64,000 bases of DNA from Alisma plantago-aquatica (GCA_963693085.1 OY856411.1:1349658050-1349722049); one strand, 5' to 3'; positions 34,301-47,692 are shown, numbered from the stretch's first letter. Program-made: numbers and translations. The notes: generated by a model not told the origin, from the letters alone.

Positions 34301-36548
34301 TTTCATAACTGAATCACATACCAAGTAATGACTTTACGAATATGAATTGGATGCATTATTGTTACCACCAGAATAAGAAACACTGACCCAAGATTACCCC
34401 TCATATATATCACTATACATTTTCACCTCTCACCTCTTCCTTCTTACACATTCATCCATTGTACCAAAAAGCCACAATAAAGTCATTAAAAACCTAATCA
34501 ACCCCTCAACTAATTCTAGACCAAAACTAGGCTTGCGCTATGTCCCCTTCCCATATAAACCTAATAAACCACCTCAGTAGTTGGGGTAATTTGAATAGTA
34601 CTGATTGATGTGTTTGATCTTGATAATAACATCGAGTAGAGCCATTATGGTAACTACCAGTCATCTAATAAAATAAACACTGCATTTTAGTAGTTGGGTC
34701 ATAGATATTCAATCCACATCCCTAATTTCTTATACATTCCTATCCAATACTCCTTAAATTTTGTACTAGTGTGACCATGCAATGCTATAGAACTAAGGGT
34801 ACAAAACATACAACATAGGGCTTTTAAAACTTGTAGACACACAATAATTAAATAGAGCTACAACACATGGTGCCTATAATGATATAGGTGAAACATAGTT
34901 GACCGCATGAAAGGATGTGAATTTAAGGCGTTTTGGGTATGAAAGTGTTTACTACTAATTTGATATAGAGTTATGATTTCATTTTTGTCATTTGAGAGCT
35001 ATATAGAATTTAAAGGATGCTTGGTTAAGTATTAACTACGAAGCAATACAAATATTGTGCAATAAAAATTGAAGTTAAAATTATGGTGTTTAGTTCAAAG
35101 AAACAAGTTCAAATCAAGGATAGTGGTTCCTATCTGAGAAACTAAGGCACTTATATTAATCTATAATTTTCACTCAAACACATTGTTTGACATACAAAGT
35201 TGAGTGGATATGCTTCCTACAAGGCAAGCTACACCACTGGCTAGATTTTGGATATAATCACTAGAGAATAATATATAAAATACCAAGAATCCAATAGGAA
35301 TACCTATGCAAATAATAACAAGTATTTAATATATAAAAATCATGCATGCACAACAACTAACCAACAAACCGAATCACATTTGTCTGTGGAACCATAACAT
35401 TAGAGAATAAGATATACAATATTATGAAATTTATAGTGCAAGAAAAACATTTTCAAGAGTGTAGAAGATATCGCAAAAGACCTACATTATATTTTGATCA
35501 TATTAAAAATATCACAAAATGACGGGTTGGGGGAGATAATTAGAAAACCATCCATTGAAGATGAGGTAGAGTAAAGAAGTTATGTAATATATTAGATATC
35601 ACCTCATCCTAACTTGATATCATGCCTTAGATTAAGTAATCCTTCTTGTTCATGCCCTAGGGAGTCGACACATACAAGAGAATGGGTGAAATGTTATAAT
35701 AGTGAAAACTGTAGAAGACAGTTAAATAATCCACCATTAGTTGGATAGACTCACTACAAGCTAGAAAACATCAAATGGAAGTGGATAGTTTAAGAGTGAA
35801 ATGGATTTAGTTCATGTTATGAATGATTCTAAAATGGGCATGAGAGGTGGATATGGAAAATTTCGTGGTGGATATTGGGAAATGAAGGAGAAAATAGTAA
35901 AACAACACGTGAACAACAACTTCACTATAGTGAGTTGTTTCTTAGAACAACCCCAAAAATCCCAATTATAGGATGAGATATGGTATGGGAATATAGATGG
36001 AGGTTTGATGGAGAATGGAGAAATTGAGGTGGATGAAATGAGGTGGGTAAGTGGTGGTTGGAGTTCTTAATAATTCTAGAGTAATGACTCACCAACTATA
36101 TGTTCTTCATTAAAAACTAAAGGAACAACCAAGGGGATACATGAAGTTTAGTTGAGGTGAGTAAACCCTAAAGGACTCTTATCATTTTTGGTGACACGAT
36201 CAAGCTAGCACTTTGATCCAAGAACATGATGGAGGTTTGCTGATACTCAAAATTATTCTTACTACAACCATTTATACCCCTCTGACTTCACTAAAAGTGT
36301 GAGGGTATGAGGAAATGATGCATGTTCCTCAACACTTCCCAAATCACCAGGGTTGGTGAAGAATTGATAAAAGAGCATATTTTTATCGTCAACATGCATT
36401 TTAGACATATATCCATTGGGAGCATCCACTTCTAGATGAGTACACTATGTCTATCAATACAAAATAGATGACCATTAAAGGAAGTGTTTGTTTATTTTCT
36501 TGATATTATACTTGAATAGTATGTTGCTCCTAACCATATAGGTATTAA
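31312..36548. other. AT-rich unassigned DNA
   Basis: 5.2 kb without a recognisable gene, RNA or complete repeat. Open frames are short (under 130 codons) and of biased composition. No TIR, primer site or target duplication was spotted. It may be relic repeat DNA or the true host background. Confidence 0.4.
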
Positions 36549-36553
36549 GATAC
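36549..36553. repeat. Target site duplication GATAC, left copy
   Basis: GATAC directly before TGTAACGACC; the same five bases directly follow the right LTR at 46164-46168. It marks the two ends of one integration event. Confidence 0.85.
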
Positions 36554-36890
36554 TGTAACGACCCTGCCTCTCGGTAATCCCCAATTAAGGGAGACCAAGA
36601 GGTTAGAGCCGTTATCCCAATTTTCTGGATCAAAGGTTCGACACATAATCAATAATAATTATTAAATTCTACCATGACTATACTGAAAAGCTGGAATAAA
36701 ATAAAAACTTTGCATACCTTTTTCAAAAAGTTGGATATCTACTTCTATCCACAACTGGAGTCTATTCTAACTAATCCTCCTTGCACTTTAATTCTTATTT
36801 TCACAATATGTCACTTTACTATTTGTCCTTTGCAACATTTTACCTAAAACGCCAACAAACAAAACGTCGGTCAACATATATGAATATGTT
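36554..36890 (-). repeat. Inverted LTR terminus at the left end
   Basis: Reads as the reverse complement of 38111-38447 and of 45827-46163: it starts TGTAACGACC where the LTRs end GGTCGTTACA. The switch to normal orientation occurs within AGATGAATC at 36891, matching 44608 in the full LTR. With the downstream copy it forms an inverted repeat with a spacer of about 1.2 kb. Confidence 0.93.
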
Positions 36891-38447
36891 AGATGAATCT
36901 TTGAGGTTTAAGGGGTTAAATTGGGAAGTATTAACCTATTGAATATTAAAGTAAAGTTGCAATCTGTTTTACATAAAAATTTGATTAATTTAGGATTCCA
37001 TGTATATAAATGAGCTTTAATGGGCCTTGAAACCCTAATGTTAGTAATTATGATTTGTAATGGCTTTAATTGTTCAAATTCATGTATAAAGATGAGATTT
37101 GATGGTTCTAAGATATTTTGAGTATAAAGGTTCCTAATGGTGGATAAATACCCTTAATTTGGTAATTAGGGTTTCCTAGTGGATTAGTGTGATATTAGCG
37201 ATAAATAGAGTTCATATGTGAATTGAACTATAATGAAATATGAGTTGTCAATTTGAACAAAACCGAATATGATAATTGGGTCTAATGATCTTGAGATAAC
37301 TTAAAAGGATAAAGATGGTAGCTTTAGTATAAAAGAGAAATAATATACTTTAATTGGGCTTATGATGTTGAAATTAGGGTTTGTGAACTAAGAGAGCATT
37401 AAATGTGATAAAAGTATTATGGAGGCTAAAACCTTAATAAAACCCTAAAGTGGCCTAGAAAGCCTAAGATGGAATCCAAGTCTATATTAACAATGTTTTG
37501 GATAAACTATAACAGTTGTATATATTGCATTAATTTTAGGATATTGTTGATTGCTTGTTTGATTGTTCTTTATCATTAGTGCTTGGACATCAAGTTGCTC
37601 TGGATCAGGTATGTGGTTACTCTTATGGTTAACCGCTTTAGTTTCACGATGATTCCCAGATGTTTTATCGGTTGCCTGAAAATAACTGCTTGGATGACTT
37701 TTATTTCATGAAAGTATAGAGTGATTATGATTATCACAATTATAATATAAGTGTGTATTCTCGCACCTACATGCCACCCTGATAGATGATGCAACAAGGT
37801 CAAGCCCAGGAGGGAAGACCCATGGGTACCATGAGTGGTGACCCCAGACACCAAGCTCGTGATTGAGAAGGTGTTCTTTGTTGCATGACTAATGGGCACC
37901 ATGAGAGGTGACCCCAAACACCAAGCTCGGGATTGAGAAGGTGGCCTTAAGTCAATGGCAAAAGAGAAACCCTAAAGAGGGTATTCCAGGGATAGGGAAA
38001 AAGCGGTGGAGAATGTCACATTGAAAGTGTAAATTGGCTTATTAATTAACTTGATTATGATATTTAGATTTTTAGTCATATTTGTGAAATTTTGGTTGTC
38101 CCCACATACCAGCATATTCATATATGTTGACCAAAGTTTTGTTTGTCGGCGTTTTAGGTACAATGTTGAAAAGGACAAATAGTAAAGTGACATATTGTGA
38201 AAATAAGAATTGAAGTGCAAGGAGGATTAGTTAGAATAAACTCTAGTTGTCGATAGATGTAGATATCCAACTTTTTGAAAAAGGTATGTAGAGTTTTTAT
38301 TTTATTCCAACTTTTCAGTATAGTCATGGTAGAATTTAATAATTATTATTGATTATTTGTCGAACCTTTGATCCAGAAAATTGGGATAACGACTCTGACC
38401 TCTTGGTCTCCCTTAATTGGGGGTTACTGGGAGGCGGGGTCGTTATA
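36891..38447 (+). repeat. Left LTR, 5'-truncated
   Basis: Collinear with 44608-46163 of the right LTR. The first 1.72 kb (with the TATA region) are missing, so this LTR could not have promoted a full transcript after integration. Ends GTCGTTATA (ancestrally ACA). Confidence 0.92.
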
Positions 38448-38449
38448 TT

Positions 38450-38461
38450 TGGTATTAGAGC
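38450..38461 (+). other. Primer-binding site (one mismatch)
   Basis: TGGTATTAGAGC differs at one base, C to T, from the usual TGGTATCAGAGC initiator-Met site, and lies two bases after the LTR. Confidence 0.85.
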
Positions 38462-41400
38462 ACTGTTTCCTCATCTAATCTTTAGTAAAATTTTACAAAC
38501 TCTGTAGAACCCAAGGGAGTTATTAGAGGATTTTCCTAAAGACTGAGGTGTCTAGAAAAGGATCATGGTCCGGGGGCTGGCAATATTTTCCTCCTCACTA
38601 CTAGTCAGAATACGAGGACTCTTGGATCTGTGTGACTGCCTGGCCAATGTCTTAGGATCTGACTCAAAATAAGATATCTTTCAGACTCTCTCATCTATTT
38701 TCATCCCTACTCAACCCTAATTCGATTAAGATCATAATGTTTAGGGTTTTCTCTCTCTTCCTCACCCTCTTGAGGATAGGGTATGCATGATAAGGTTAAG
38801 GAATCCTCCACCAAAATTAATAAAAAGCATGTAAATAAGATGTCATAGACATAAGCTTAATAGTTTAAGCGTAAACTAAAGAATAGCTACATGCTTAGGT
38901 CGTATGACATGTGTTGTCATGCCCTCAGGGGAGACCTAAGGTTAGACCCTCTGGTCAGGAGGACAAGTAGAGAGTTGGTCTTGGAGGAAGAGATCTACAT
39001 TAAAGGTAGAGACCTGGCACATCCTCTGAGGATGATGCTAACCCTAACCCTAAGTAAAGGTTAGAGAGAGATGACACGATGAGTTAGATGTCATGGTAGA
39101 CCATGTGTGTGAGTGGACATGCTTTTGGTTTGGATACCCATGACGATATGAGTGATGTGAGGTTGGATGACCTAGTACCATTGGTGACCCAACACTGGGA
39201 AGGGTCGTGCATGTTAGGGTGAAGGATATCTCCTTCATTGATGAGATTAGTGATGACCATATAGAAACCCTATGAGCTTATATGAGCATGGAAAAGTTGC
39301 ACCCAAAGTATGTCAGTAGGGTTGACAGTAGGCTAAAACCCTAGCTAGGAGAGTATGTTGGATAGCTTATGAGATAAGCATGAATAGTTATGGATAATCT
39401 TGGGCAAACATAGGTTTCACCCATGTAGGTGTACGCTTGTGAGATTGATCCACCTTAGAGAGAGGACCTCCAGTAGTAAGGTTGTTGTAGGGTTAAGCTC
39501 TAGAGAGAGAGAGAAGGGCCTGAGCTAGAAGGTTGGAAGTTTAGACTCTGGGCTAGGAGAAATCTTGAGAAGTTGAGGATGATGCGACTTAAGAGGATGG
39601 TTGTGGTTGCCTCATGCACGATCCCTGGAGGCTGATGGTATCTTGGTAGCCTTTAGAGGAACCAAACCCTAGAGAGAGGATGAGACTGATGGTACCTATG
39701 TGCCTATGGTATATGTGTTTACCTTCTGAGATAGGAAGAAGAGTTCTTTAGACCATGAAGAGGTTTAGTAACAAGTTGTGAGGCCTTATACCTAGTTAGT
39801 TGTCCTTGAGGAGGACTCCACTCTGAGGTGTTATTCAAGTGGAATGATAATAGGAAGTGCATGCCGTACCTTGTACATGCTTGGTACATGGTTGAGCATC
39901 AGAAAGGTGAACCTAGTGTTCCTAGATCTAAGACGGTAAGTAATAGTGCTGGGTGTACCTGATGTTCATGACGAGATTTGAGTTTCCATAGATTTGAGCA
40001 TGGCACCCCTCATGTTTGGAGGAAAAGGAAACCCCTTGGTTAAGGGGTATGTTTTATGAATCCCTAATCTATAAGTTGGTGACATGGGTAGGTATGATGA
40101 TGGTCCAATGTGAAAGAATAGAAACAAGTAGTACCTACCATGGAGACCTAGCATGGTTTAGAAGGTGGTCTGTTTGTTAGCTATGTGCCTTAGTAGCTTG
40201 CTAAGGCTAAGCATGCTCTTGTGAAGGTAAAACCTGGACATAAGGACGTTGTGACCTTTGTTATCAAGATGTATTTTCCTCCCATCCTGGGAGAGGGACC
40301 CTTTTGTAGGGTGTATATCAACTTTTATTGGGTTTGAGGAAACCCTAAGAGGTCTCATAGGATCTTGAGAATCTAAGTGTAGAGTACATAGTATAAGAGT
40401 GAACCTGTAGACCCATAGATGATAATCTCTGAGTGCATGTGGATGAGTTACCATGGAGGTAACCGGTATAGGGCCTGACTGAGGTAGATAGGTCACCATG
40501 ACCCCTATGAAAGGACATAAGTCAGACCATAAATGCTGAGAGAGATGATGGAGACTTGGGTAAGGTTCTAAGTTGGACATGTACTACGTTAGAATCCTAA
40601 GTCTATCCTAGGGTTAGGTAGGGATGCGACCGATGGAAGTAGGAGTTACCTAATTCCCTAGTTGCACATGACCATAGGGTCGGGAGGTAACAAATATCAT
40701 TGTATGAGGGCCATGGGTTAGGAGATTGATCACCTTCATGAACTCATGGGACCCAAAGGGTAGATGAAGAGGGCACTCTCTGATGCATAAGGGAAGAGGG
40801 ATGACCCCAAAAGTGCCAGCACCCTACAAACCTAGAGGATATGACCAAGGATGGTGTGTGGACCCAAGTGGGTTTGAGACTAGTTTTTCATGGAAGTAAC
40901 CTGGATATTGAGATGTTCATGATGTAGATGCATGTGAGGCACGTTTCAGTTTAAATTTGTAGGTGTACTGGTAATGTAGGATGTACCATCTTTACTCTTA
41001 GAATGGGAAGAACTATGTATTTGGACTACATCCAAATGCTTATTTCCTCTTGTTATGGGAGTGAGAGATAGAACAATACACATGCCATACACCAAGGATA
41101 AAGATAATGTGAGTGGAAACATTGCTATGATGCATGAGAATGAAGATAATAACATACCCTTGTGGAGTGTAAGATGTGCGAATGTTGTACAAACACCAAG
41201 AGTACTAAGGTAGTCATCTTATGAGGATGTTTTTATCATGAGCTATGTGGAACTTATGAACTAGAGTTCGGTAACCAAGAAAATGAGCTCTGAGTTTCCT
41301 TGATGAAGATAGAGTTAGAGTCTGAGATGAGATGATAAGTGGTATACATGGAAGTGTATGTCTTCACTGTTACCTAACACATAAAGATGAAAGGTGGTAA

Positions 41401-41790
41401 TGGATGCTCTTGTTGGTACCCAGCTGCCTAGTCTAACTCATGGAAAGGCTGGAAGAGGTGGTTAGGTGAACCCTAAGTACGTTTGGTTAACACTCAGATG
41501 TAACAAGATCGTTGATCGAGTTAGTGGTTGCTTAGTTAGCCAGCCTAGGGATTGTCGTGATGGTAGGATGGTTGTAGAACCTCAGATGCCCTTCTATGGA
41601 AAAGAAGGTGATGACACCCCAACTAGAGTGTTTTAGGGTTCCGAGGAATCAACCTTGAGGAATCATGACATACAGGAGATCATGATTTTATGTTCATCAT
41701 ACACCGTGGTACTACTAAGATAGTAAGTTGTGGTAGTACCCGGGATACCTAAGATGAAGTTGCATGTGGCTTGTCACCATGCATGCCATG
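38462..41790 (+). pseudogene. Decayed gag-pol interior of the gypsy element
   Basis: Expected position of gag, protease, RT and RNase H. Stops and frameshifts are so frequent that no domain is certain. A KVVMDAL stretch near 41393-41413 could be the ADALSR-type end of RNase H, which fits its distance from the integrase piece downstream. Several minus-strand open frames here (such as 40580-40158) are chance frames of the antisense strand. Confidence 0.55.
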
Positions 41791-41795
41791 AGGTG

Positions 41796-41990
41796 AAGGA
41801 TGAATGCCAATAACCCAGTGAGTTGATACAAAGGATAAAATTCCCTGAGGGAATGGGAGTTCATCACTATGGATGTCATGGTAAGTCTCCCATGGACCGA
41901 AGAAGGTCAAGGTGCAATATGGGTTATGGTAGATCGCCTTACCTAGATGACATAGTCTAAGAGAAAGAGAGAGTACTGTCAAGGGATAGA
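41796..41990 (+). pseudogene. Gypsy integrase core, first catalytic segment (decayed)
   Basis: The plus frame around 41847-41937 reads WEFITMDVMVSLPW, then GAIWVMVDRL, the start of the Ty3/gypsy integrase core with the first catalytic aspartate (MDV for MDF). Just upstream another frame holds a Q-stop-PSELIQRIKFPEG stretch, matching the usual link between the zinc domain and the core. Frameshifts and stops follow at once. This supports the plus orientation of the element. Confidence 0.8.
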
Positions 41991-42689
41991 TCCAGTTGAA
42001 CTACATGTAAGAGAGATGGTTCAACTACCCAATGATGCGAGTTCAAAAGTTCTTGAGTATGACCTAAAGGTTCACTTCCATGTGGTGGAAGTAGGTACAT
42101 GAAGAACTCGATGTTAGTACATCTTATCACCTTTAACTAATGGTTAGTATGACCCAGACTAGAGGGTATGATGAGAGCATGTGTGCTCATTCAAGGTGAT
42201 ACATGGGGGGCAATCCTTTCCCTGTGAGAGATGTGATGATAACCACCATATCCAGTATTGGGATGTAAAGAAGCTCTATAAGGGAGGTTGTATCGGTCAC
42301 CATTTCATTAAGATAATGTTGTTGAAGGGACCTCACGAAGGTCAGAAAAGGACCACAGTGTGTGCAAATGAAGTCGCTTTGATCATGCGATGGCTGAGGA
42401 AGCCTAGGGGAGACATGAGTCATGGGCTGATGCAAAGCAGACTGACATGCAGTTCATTGTGGGAGAATATGCGATGTGAAAATCTGACCCTTCTAAGATA
42501 CAACTGAGAAAGCTGAGTCCCTGATATATGGGTCCTTTTGAGATGGATTGGTAGAGATGGTTATGTTCAGTCTTACCCCTCAGGATAACATGATGTGTCC
42601 CACGAGTCTGATCTAGAGCACTATGTAAGGTACCTAAGCTATGTGCTGAGCCATGAACCCAGTTAGCTTTGAGAGAAGCTGAAATGTCC

Positions 42690-42885
42690 TAAGTCACCTA
42701 TGAGGGTACAAGGTACCAAGATGAGAAAGAACTCATGCAAGAATATGAGATGATGAAGGTTCTTGGGAGGCACCATGGAGAAGGTAAAACCACATGGGAG
42801 CCATGATGGACATGAGGAAGTCTTATCCTGTTTGTTTGAATGTTTGAGGGAATTTTGGGGCAAAATTCCTATAAGAGGGGAAGTA
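42690..42885 (+). pseudogene. Integrase C-terminus and polypurine tract
   Basis: Frames around 42765-42870 carry GKTTWEP, MDMRKSYP and NFGAKFL, matching the chromovirus tail ('ATWE ... MRKKYP ... FGDEIL'). AAGAGGGGAAGTA at 42873-42885 is the polypurine tract, directly followed by the LTR start TGTTACAACC. Confidence 0.8.
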
Positions 42886-45800
42886 TGTTACAACCTCAAT
42901 TTGGCATATGTTTTCATAATTGAATTGTAAATATTTTATGAATATGGACTTAATTGAAAAGGTTGTATGCTTTGCTTCAAAAGATGGATTTCTTTGCAAA
43001 TATCCCTTTGGATAGGAATTTCGTGATTCCTATTATTAGATTAATCCATTAATGGATATAAAAGAGAAGAAAAGAAGAAAAGTCCAAATAAAAGAAAAAA
43101 TACAAGATAATGGATATTAAGCAAAGTAATTATGAGAAATACATAGAAAACTCTAGAAAGTGGAATTAATGGCCAAAATTAAGTAAATTTCGTTTCTATC
43201 TGATTTCTTATAGAAGAAATAGGAAAAGAGGAAAAAGGGAATAAAGGATAAAGAGAAATCCTTGAAAAGAAATATCTTAATAAATAAATAAGATAATGAG
43301 AAATAAAGGATGTGGATGCATGTAGAAGGATAATAAGAATCCTTCAAAAAGGATTTCGAAATATTAGGATTTCTTGGGTTCCAAGGAGTCCAAGTTGCAA
43401 GATAATAAGTGAAGAAAGAGAAAAGATGTGAGAAATAAGCCTAATCGAATAATATCTTGCACCTAAATAAAAGGCACGTTTTCTTTTAGATAATGAGCTT
43501 AAATTTGGAAGAGAAGTAGATTAAGTCATTATTAAGTTTCCCTTAAAATTTGGGATAAAAAGGAGCTACGGATTAGGAGTTATGAATTTCTCAATTTATC
43601 CTAAAACATATGGAATTATCTGGAATAAAGGAATTTATTTTCCTTTTGGTTGAGCGCAAGGAATGAGGACCGTTGGATCGCCAATCCAACAACTGGGATT
43701 AAATCCCATTTACGCGAGGAGTATGTGCAGAATGGGCTTGTAAAGATCCAAGATCGGATCATTGCATGAAAAGGAAAGCACCTCAGCCTGTGAGGAGACC
43801 ACCTTTGGGTTTAGGAGAGAAATCCAGTGAGAACCAACCCTACTTGTTAGGGGTTTGGTTGTCGATTGGGAGAGTCCCCAATCTAATAGGGATCTGCCTC
43901 TGACCCTATATATAGGGGAGGGTTTTTGAGGGCGCCATCATGCAAACTCATCAACCCACAACCTTCGGAGAGCGGCAAGGAGCATTTCTGTGCAACCAAT
44001 TTGAAGATCAACCCTGACCTTCCCCCTCGTCTACCCAGTTTGCTTCACCGGAGTCCGGCGAGTTGGAGGCGGCGCTAGCATGGCAAGGATGGGAAATTAA
44101 AGACTCGATTGTGTTTGGTGGAGGGAGACGAAGCTCCCTGACCTTTCAGCACGCTCACAGGTGGTCGGGATCGTGAGGTCAATGACGGAGTTGACTGTGA
44201 GGAGGCTGTAGGTTGCTCACGCGAGGAAGAAGAAGACCTCAGGGAAAATTACCGAACTGCCCTTCCGTTCCTTCTTTCCAGGTAAGGGAAAAATAGTCTT
44301 TTGCAGCTTAAAATCTAAAGTTAGGTGCACGAATCCTAGGCCGTTGGATCCTGTGTGGTCCGGGGGACCATGGATCGAGCGGCTACTGATTTTCTAGAAT
44401 TAACGAATAAATGAGGAAAATGACTTTTCTTTGCAAAATTCATAGAATCTTTTAGGAATCTCTGATGAGAAAAGTTTATACATGAAAGTTTCTTAGAAAA
44501 ATACGAGGAACACATTAAAATTGGTTTGAGAACCTGATTTCGTACCTATTTGCAAACGTACATTAATTTGATTAAAAGTGTGGTTAGAAACCCTGATTGA
44601 GGGTAAAGGATGAATCTTTGAGGTTTAAGGGGTTAACTGGGGAAGTATTAACCTATTGAATATTAAATTAAAGTTGCAATATGTTTTACATGAAAGTTGA
44701 TTAATTTAGGGTTCCATTTATATAAATGAGCTTTAATGGGCCTTGAAACCCTAATGTCAGTAATTATGATTCGTAATGGCTTTAATTGTTCAAAATCATG
44801 TATAAAACTGAGATTTGATGGTTCTAAGATATTTTGAGTATAAAAGTTCCTAATGGTGGATAAATACCCTTAATTTGGTAATTAGGGTTTCCTAGTGGAT
44901 TAATGTGATATTAGTGATAAATAGAGTTCATATGTGAATTGAACTATAATGAAATATGAGTTGTCAATTTGAAAGAAACTGAATATGATAATTGGGTCTA
45001 ATGAAATTGAAATAACTTAAAAGGATAAAGATGGTAGCTTTAGTATAAAAGCGAAATAATAGACTTTAATTGGGCTTATGATGTTGAAATTAGGGTTTGT
45101 GAACTAAGAGAGCATTAAATGTGATAAAAGTATTATGGCGGCTAAAACCTTAATAAAACCTTAAAGTGGCCTAGAAAGCCTAAGATGGAATCCAAGTCTA
45201 TCTTAAGAATGTTTTGGATAAACTATAACACTTGGATGTATTGCATTAATTTCAGGATATTGTTGATTGCTTGTTTGATTGTTCTTTATCATTATTGCTT
45301 GGACATCAAGTTGCTCTGGATTAGGTATGTGGTTACACTTATGGTTAATCGCTTTAGTTTCACGATGATTCCCAGATGTTTTATCGGTTGCTAGAAAATA
45401 ATTTCTTGGATGCCTTTTATTTCATGCAACTATAGAATGACTATGATTATCACAATTATAATATAAGTGTTTATTCTCGCACCTACATTCCACCCTGATG
45501 GATGATGCAAAAAGGTCAAGCCCAGGAGGGAAGACCCATGGGTACCATGAGTGGTGACCCCAGACACCAAGCTCAAGATTGAGAAGGTGGTCTTTGTTGC
45601 ATGACTAATGGGCACCATGAGAGGTGACCCCGGGCACCAAGCTCGGGATTGATAAGGTGGCCTTAAGTCAATGGAAAAAGAGAAACCCTAAAGAGGGTAT
45701 TCCAGGGATAGGGCAAAAGCGGTGGAGAATGTCACATTGAAAGCGTAAATTGGCTTGTTAATTAACTTGATTGCGATATTTAGATTGTTAGCCATATTTG

Positions 45801-46163
45801 TGAAATTTTGGTGGTCCCCATATACCAACATATTCATATATGCTGACCGACATTTTGTTTGTCGGCATTTTAGGTACAATGTTGAAAAGGACAAACAGTA
45901 AAGTGACATATTGTGAAAATATGAATTAATGTGCAAGGAGGATTAGTTAGAATAGACTCCATTTGTGGATAGAAGTAGATATCCAACTTTTTGAAAAAGG
46001 TATGCAAAGTTTTTATTTTATTCTAGCTTTTCAGTATAGTCATGGTAGAATTTAATAATTATTGTTGATTATTTGTCGAACCTTTGATATGAAAAATTGG
46101 GATAACGACTCTGACCTCTTGGTCTCCCTTAATTGGGGGTTACTGGGAGGCAGGGTCGTTACA
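42886..46163 (+). repeat. Right (3') LTR, full length
   Basis: 3278 bp, TGTTACAACC...GGTCGTTACA. A palindromic TATATATA box at 43906-43916 and a GC-richer stretch (about 43650-44400) form the likely promoter and leader. The last 1.55 kb match the left partial LTR. Confidence 0.92.
43906..43916 (+). promoter_or_regulatory. LTR TATA box
   Basis: CTATATATAGG in the right LTR, followed by GGGAGGGTTTTTGAGGG and a less AT-rich leader. Strand follows the element. Confidence 0.6.
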
Positions 46164-47375
46164 GATACCCCTTTAATTTTAAACCAATTAATCTAGCCCA
46201 TGCAATGGTTAGAATAACTACATGCTCAATGCATGAAAAATAACTCAGTATCAATGATTATCATTCATCTTATGAAATGCCTTTATGAAAATTGGCATCC
46301 ATTGCACGTCATCATTTTTTTCAAATAATGAAATTGCTGATCAAAGTCATTAGATACATGCTCGTGGATAAATGATACGATCCTGATTTGTAAGCATTCA
46401 TAATTAAAGTTTTATGTATACTCGTGGATAAAGGATACGATCCTGATTTATAAGCATTCATAATCAAAGTTTTATGCATATCCTGATAAAGGATACGATC
46501 CTGATTGGATTCCCCCTCTCCAGACTTAGTGTGGCACTGAGGCTAGAAAGGAAGATAACTTGGTTAGGGATGCAAGAGGGTAGTTCATATTCTTTTTTTA
46601 GGGTAGCTCATATTCTACTATGTATATTTATAACTCCTATGTCTTTATAAAATCACTTAATAAGAGAAATTGACCAATATTTTGGGATCATTTTGATAAT
46701 CTTCTGACTCAAAAACATAATTATTTCAATCTACTTATTTCCTAATTATAGATATGGTAATATATTCCAGTTATCTGAAAGGAAATGATAGTTAGAAATC
46801 TATAGAGATAAAGTTATCAGTTCCTCTTCTGACACTCCCCGACGGCTTTGCCACCCTACTGCATATCTCATCTTGCTCTTATAGAGAGATAAAGATCCAA
46901 CTTCTCTCTAGAAACACCACCCTCTCCAACCACATAGGAGATCACCATTTGCACCTTTGTTCCTCTTCTAAAACTCCTCTACGGTTTCACCACCCTACTT
47001 CTTCGCTTAGACAACACTCTACATACCTTGTCTATTGCTAGTACAACACCATTCCCACAACAACATTAACAGAAAAGCATTTACATGTACCTCATTGAGA
47101 ACAAAAGATCTTGATTGATCCACCTGCTTCTTTTCACTATAGACAATAGCCAGAAATTTTTTTTTGAGGAACTCTGAACATTAGGTGCTGACTACATCTA
47201 ACACTACTTGTTCTCGATCATAATAATAGGGGGACACATCAGTACAACCATGAGGAAAAAGAAAACCCTAACATTCAACACACCACTATATATCAGTCGA
47301 GATTTCAAAGGCAACCACAACACATGAAAACTTCAGAAACAGAAGAGCATTGCTCACAAAGTCAACTCCTCAAAT
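46164..47375. other. Flanking DNA with a short tandem repeat
   Basis: Starts with the right GATAC copy. At 46372-46505 a unit containing GATACGATCCTGATT recurs three times at about 60 and 55 bases spacing. A C/T-rich segment (46810-47010) contains two related copies of a 'ttcctcttct...ccacccta' block. Otherwise no feature; it may be the leader of the broken coding region that follows. Confidence 0.5.
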
Positions 47376-47692
47376 GTGGCCCCCAATGTTCCATTCATGG
47401 ACTACCCTTTAGATGAACCAGACAATAGAATCTCAGTGATGCTTCCCAGAGAATTAAGATACCATAAGTTTGACATCATACCAGGAAAAAACAAGATACA
47501 TATCAGAAATAAAGAGTTCAAGATTACTATTATCAACAACAAAAAATCCAATGCACATAGTCGAAGGGTGGACTGAGATGATAGATGAACTCAAAGTTAG
47601 AATAGAATGGACTATTTCCCTCCGCCCAATCACTGATTGCATGGTTCTTGCTTGGGTAACTGATTTCTATATAGAAACTCTTGCAAAACTAC
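47376..47692 (+). pseudogene. Unrecognised broken coding region, upstream part
   Basis: An open frame from about 47376 reads to around 47555; the sequence then appears to continue one frame over (47470 frame: IVEGWTEMIDELKVRIEW, then CMVLAWVTDFYIE) to the LTR. The switch fits a one-base slip at the A-run near 47541. At the pre-insertion site the second frame continues without a break into 55287 onward. Function unknown: I see no known domain here, and the zinc-knuckle-like sequence 400 bases further on suggests a gag-like retroelement protein. No sound initiator is visible. Confidence 0.5.
47688..47692. repeat. Target site duplication ACTAC, left copy
   Basis: ACTAC directly before the left LTR; the same bases follow the right LTR at 55282-55286. 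Confidence 0.97.

Larger units (their letters stand above)
36554..46163 (+). mobile_element. Ty3/gypsy element with an inverted left terminus
   Basis: Flanked by GATAC. From left: an inverted copy of the LTR's last 337 bp (36554-36890), the last 1557 bp of the LTR in normal direction (36891-38447), a primer site (38450), a decayed 4.4-kb interior with integrase pieces, a polypurine tract (42873) and a full 3.28-kb LTR (42886-46163). The three copies of the terminal 337 bp seem about equally diverged, so the inversion is about as old as the insertion. The integrase C-terminus resembles chromodomain-type gypsy elements. Confidence 0.85.

Noticed and set aside
40158..40580. 140-codon minus-strand frame with His/Pro/Leu-rich product
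   Set aside because: Antisense to the decayed gypsy interior, where plus-strand integrase remnants set the direction.
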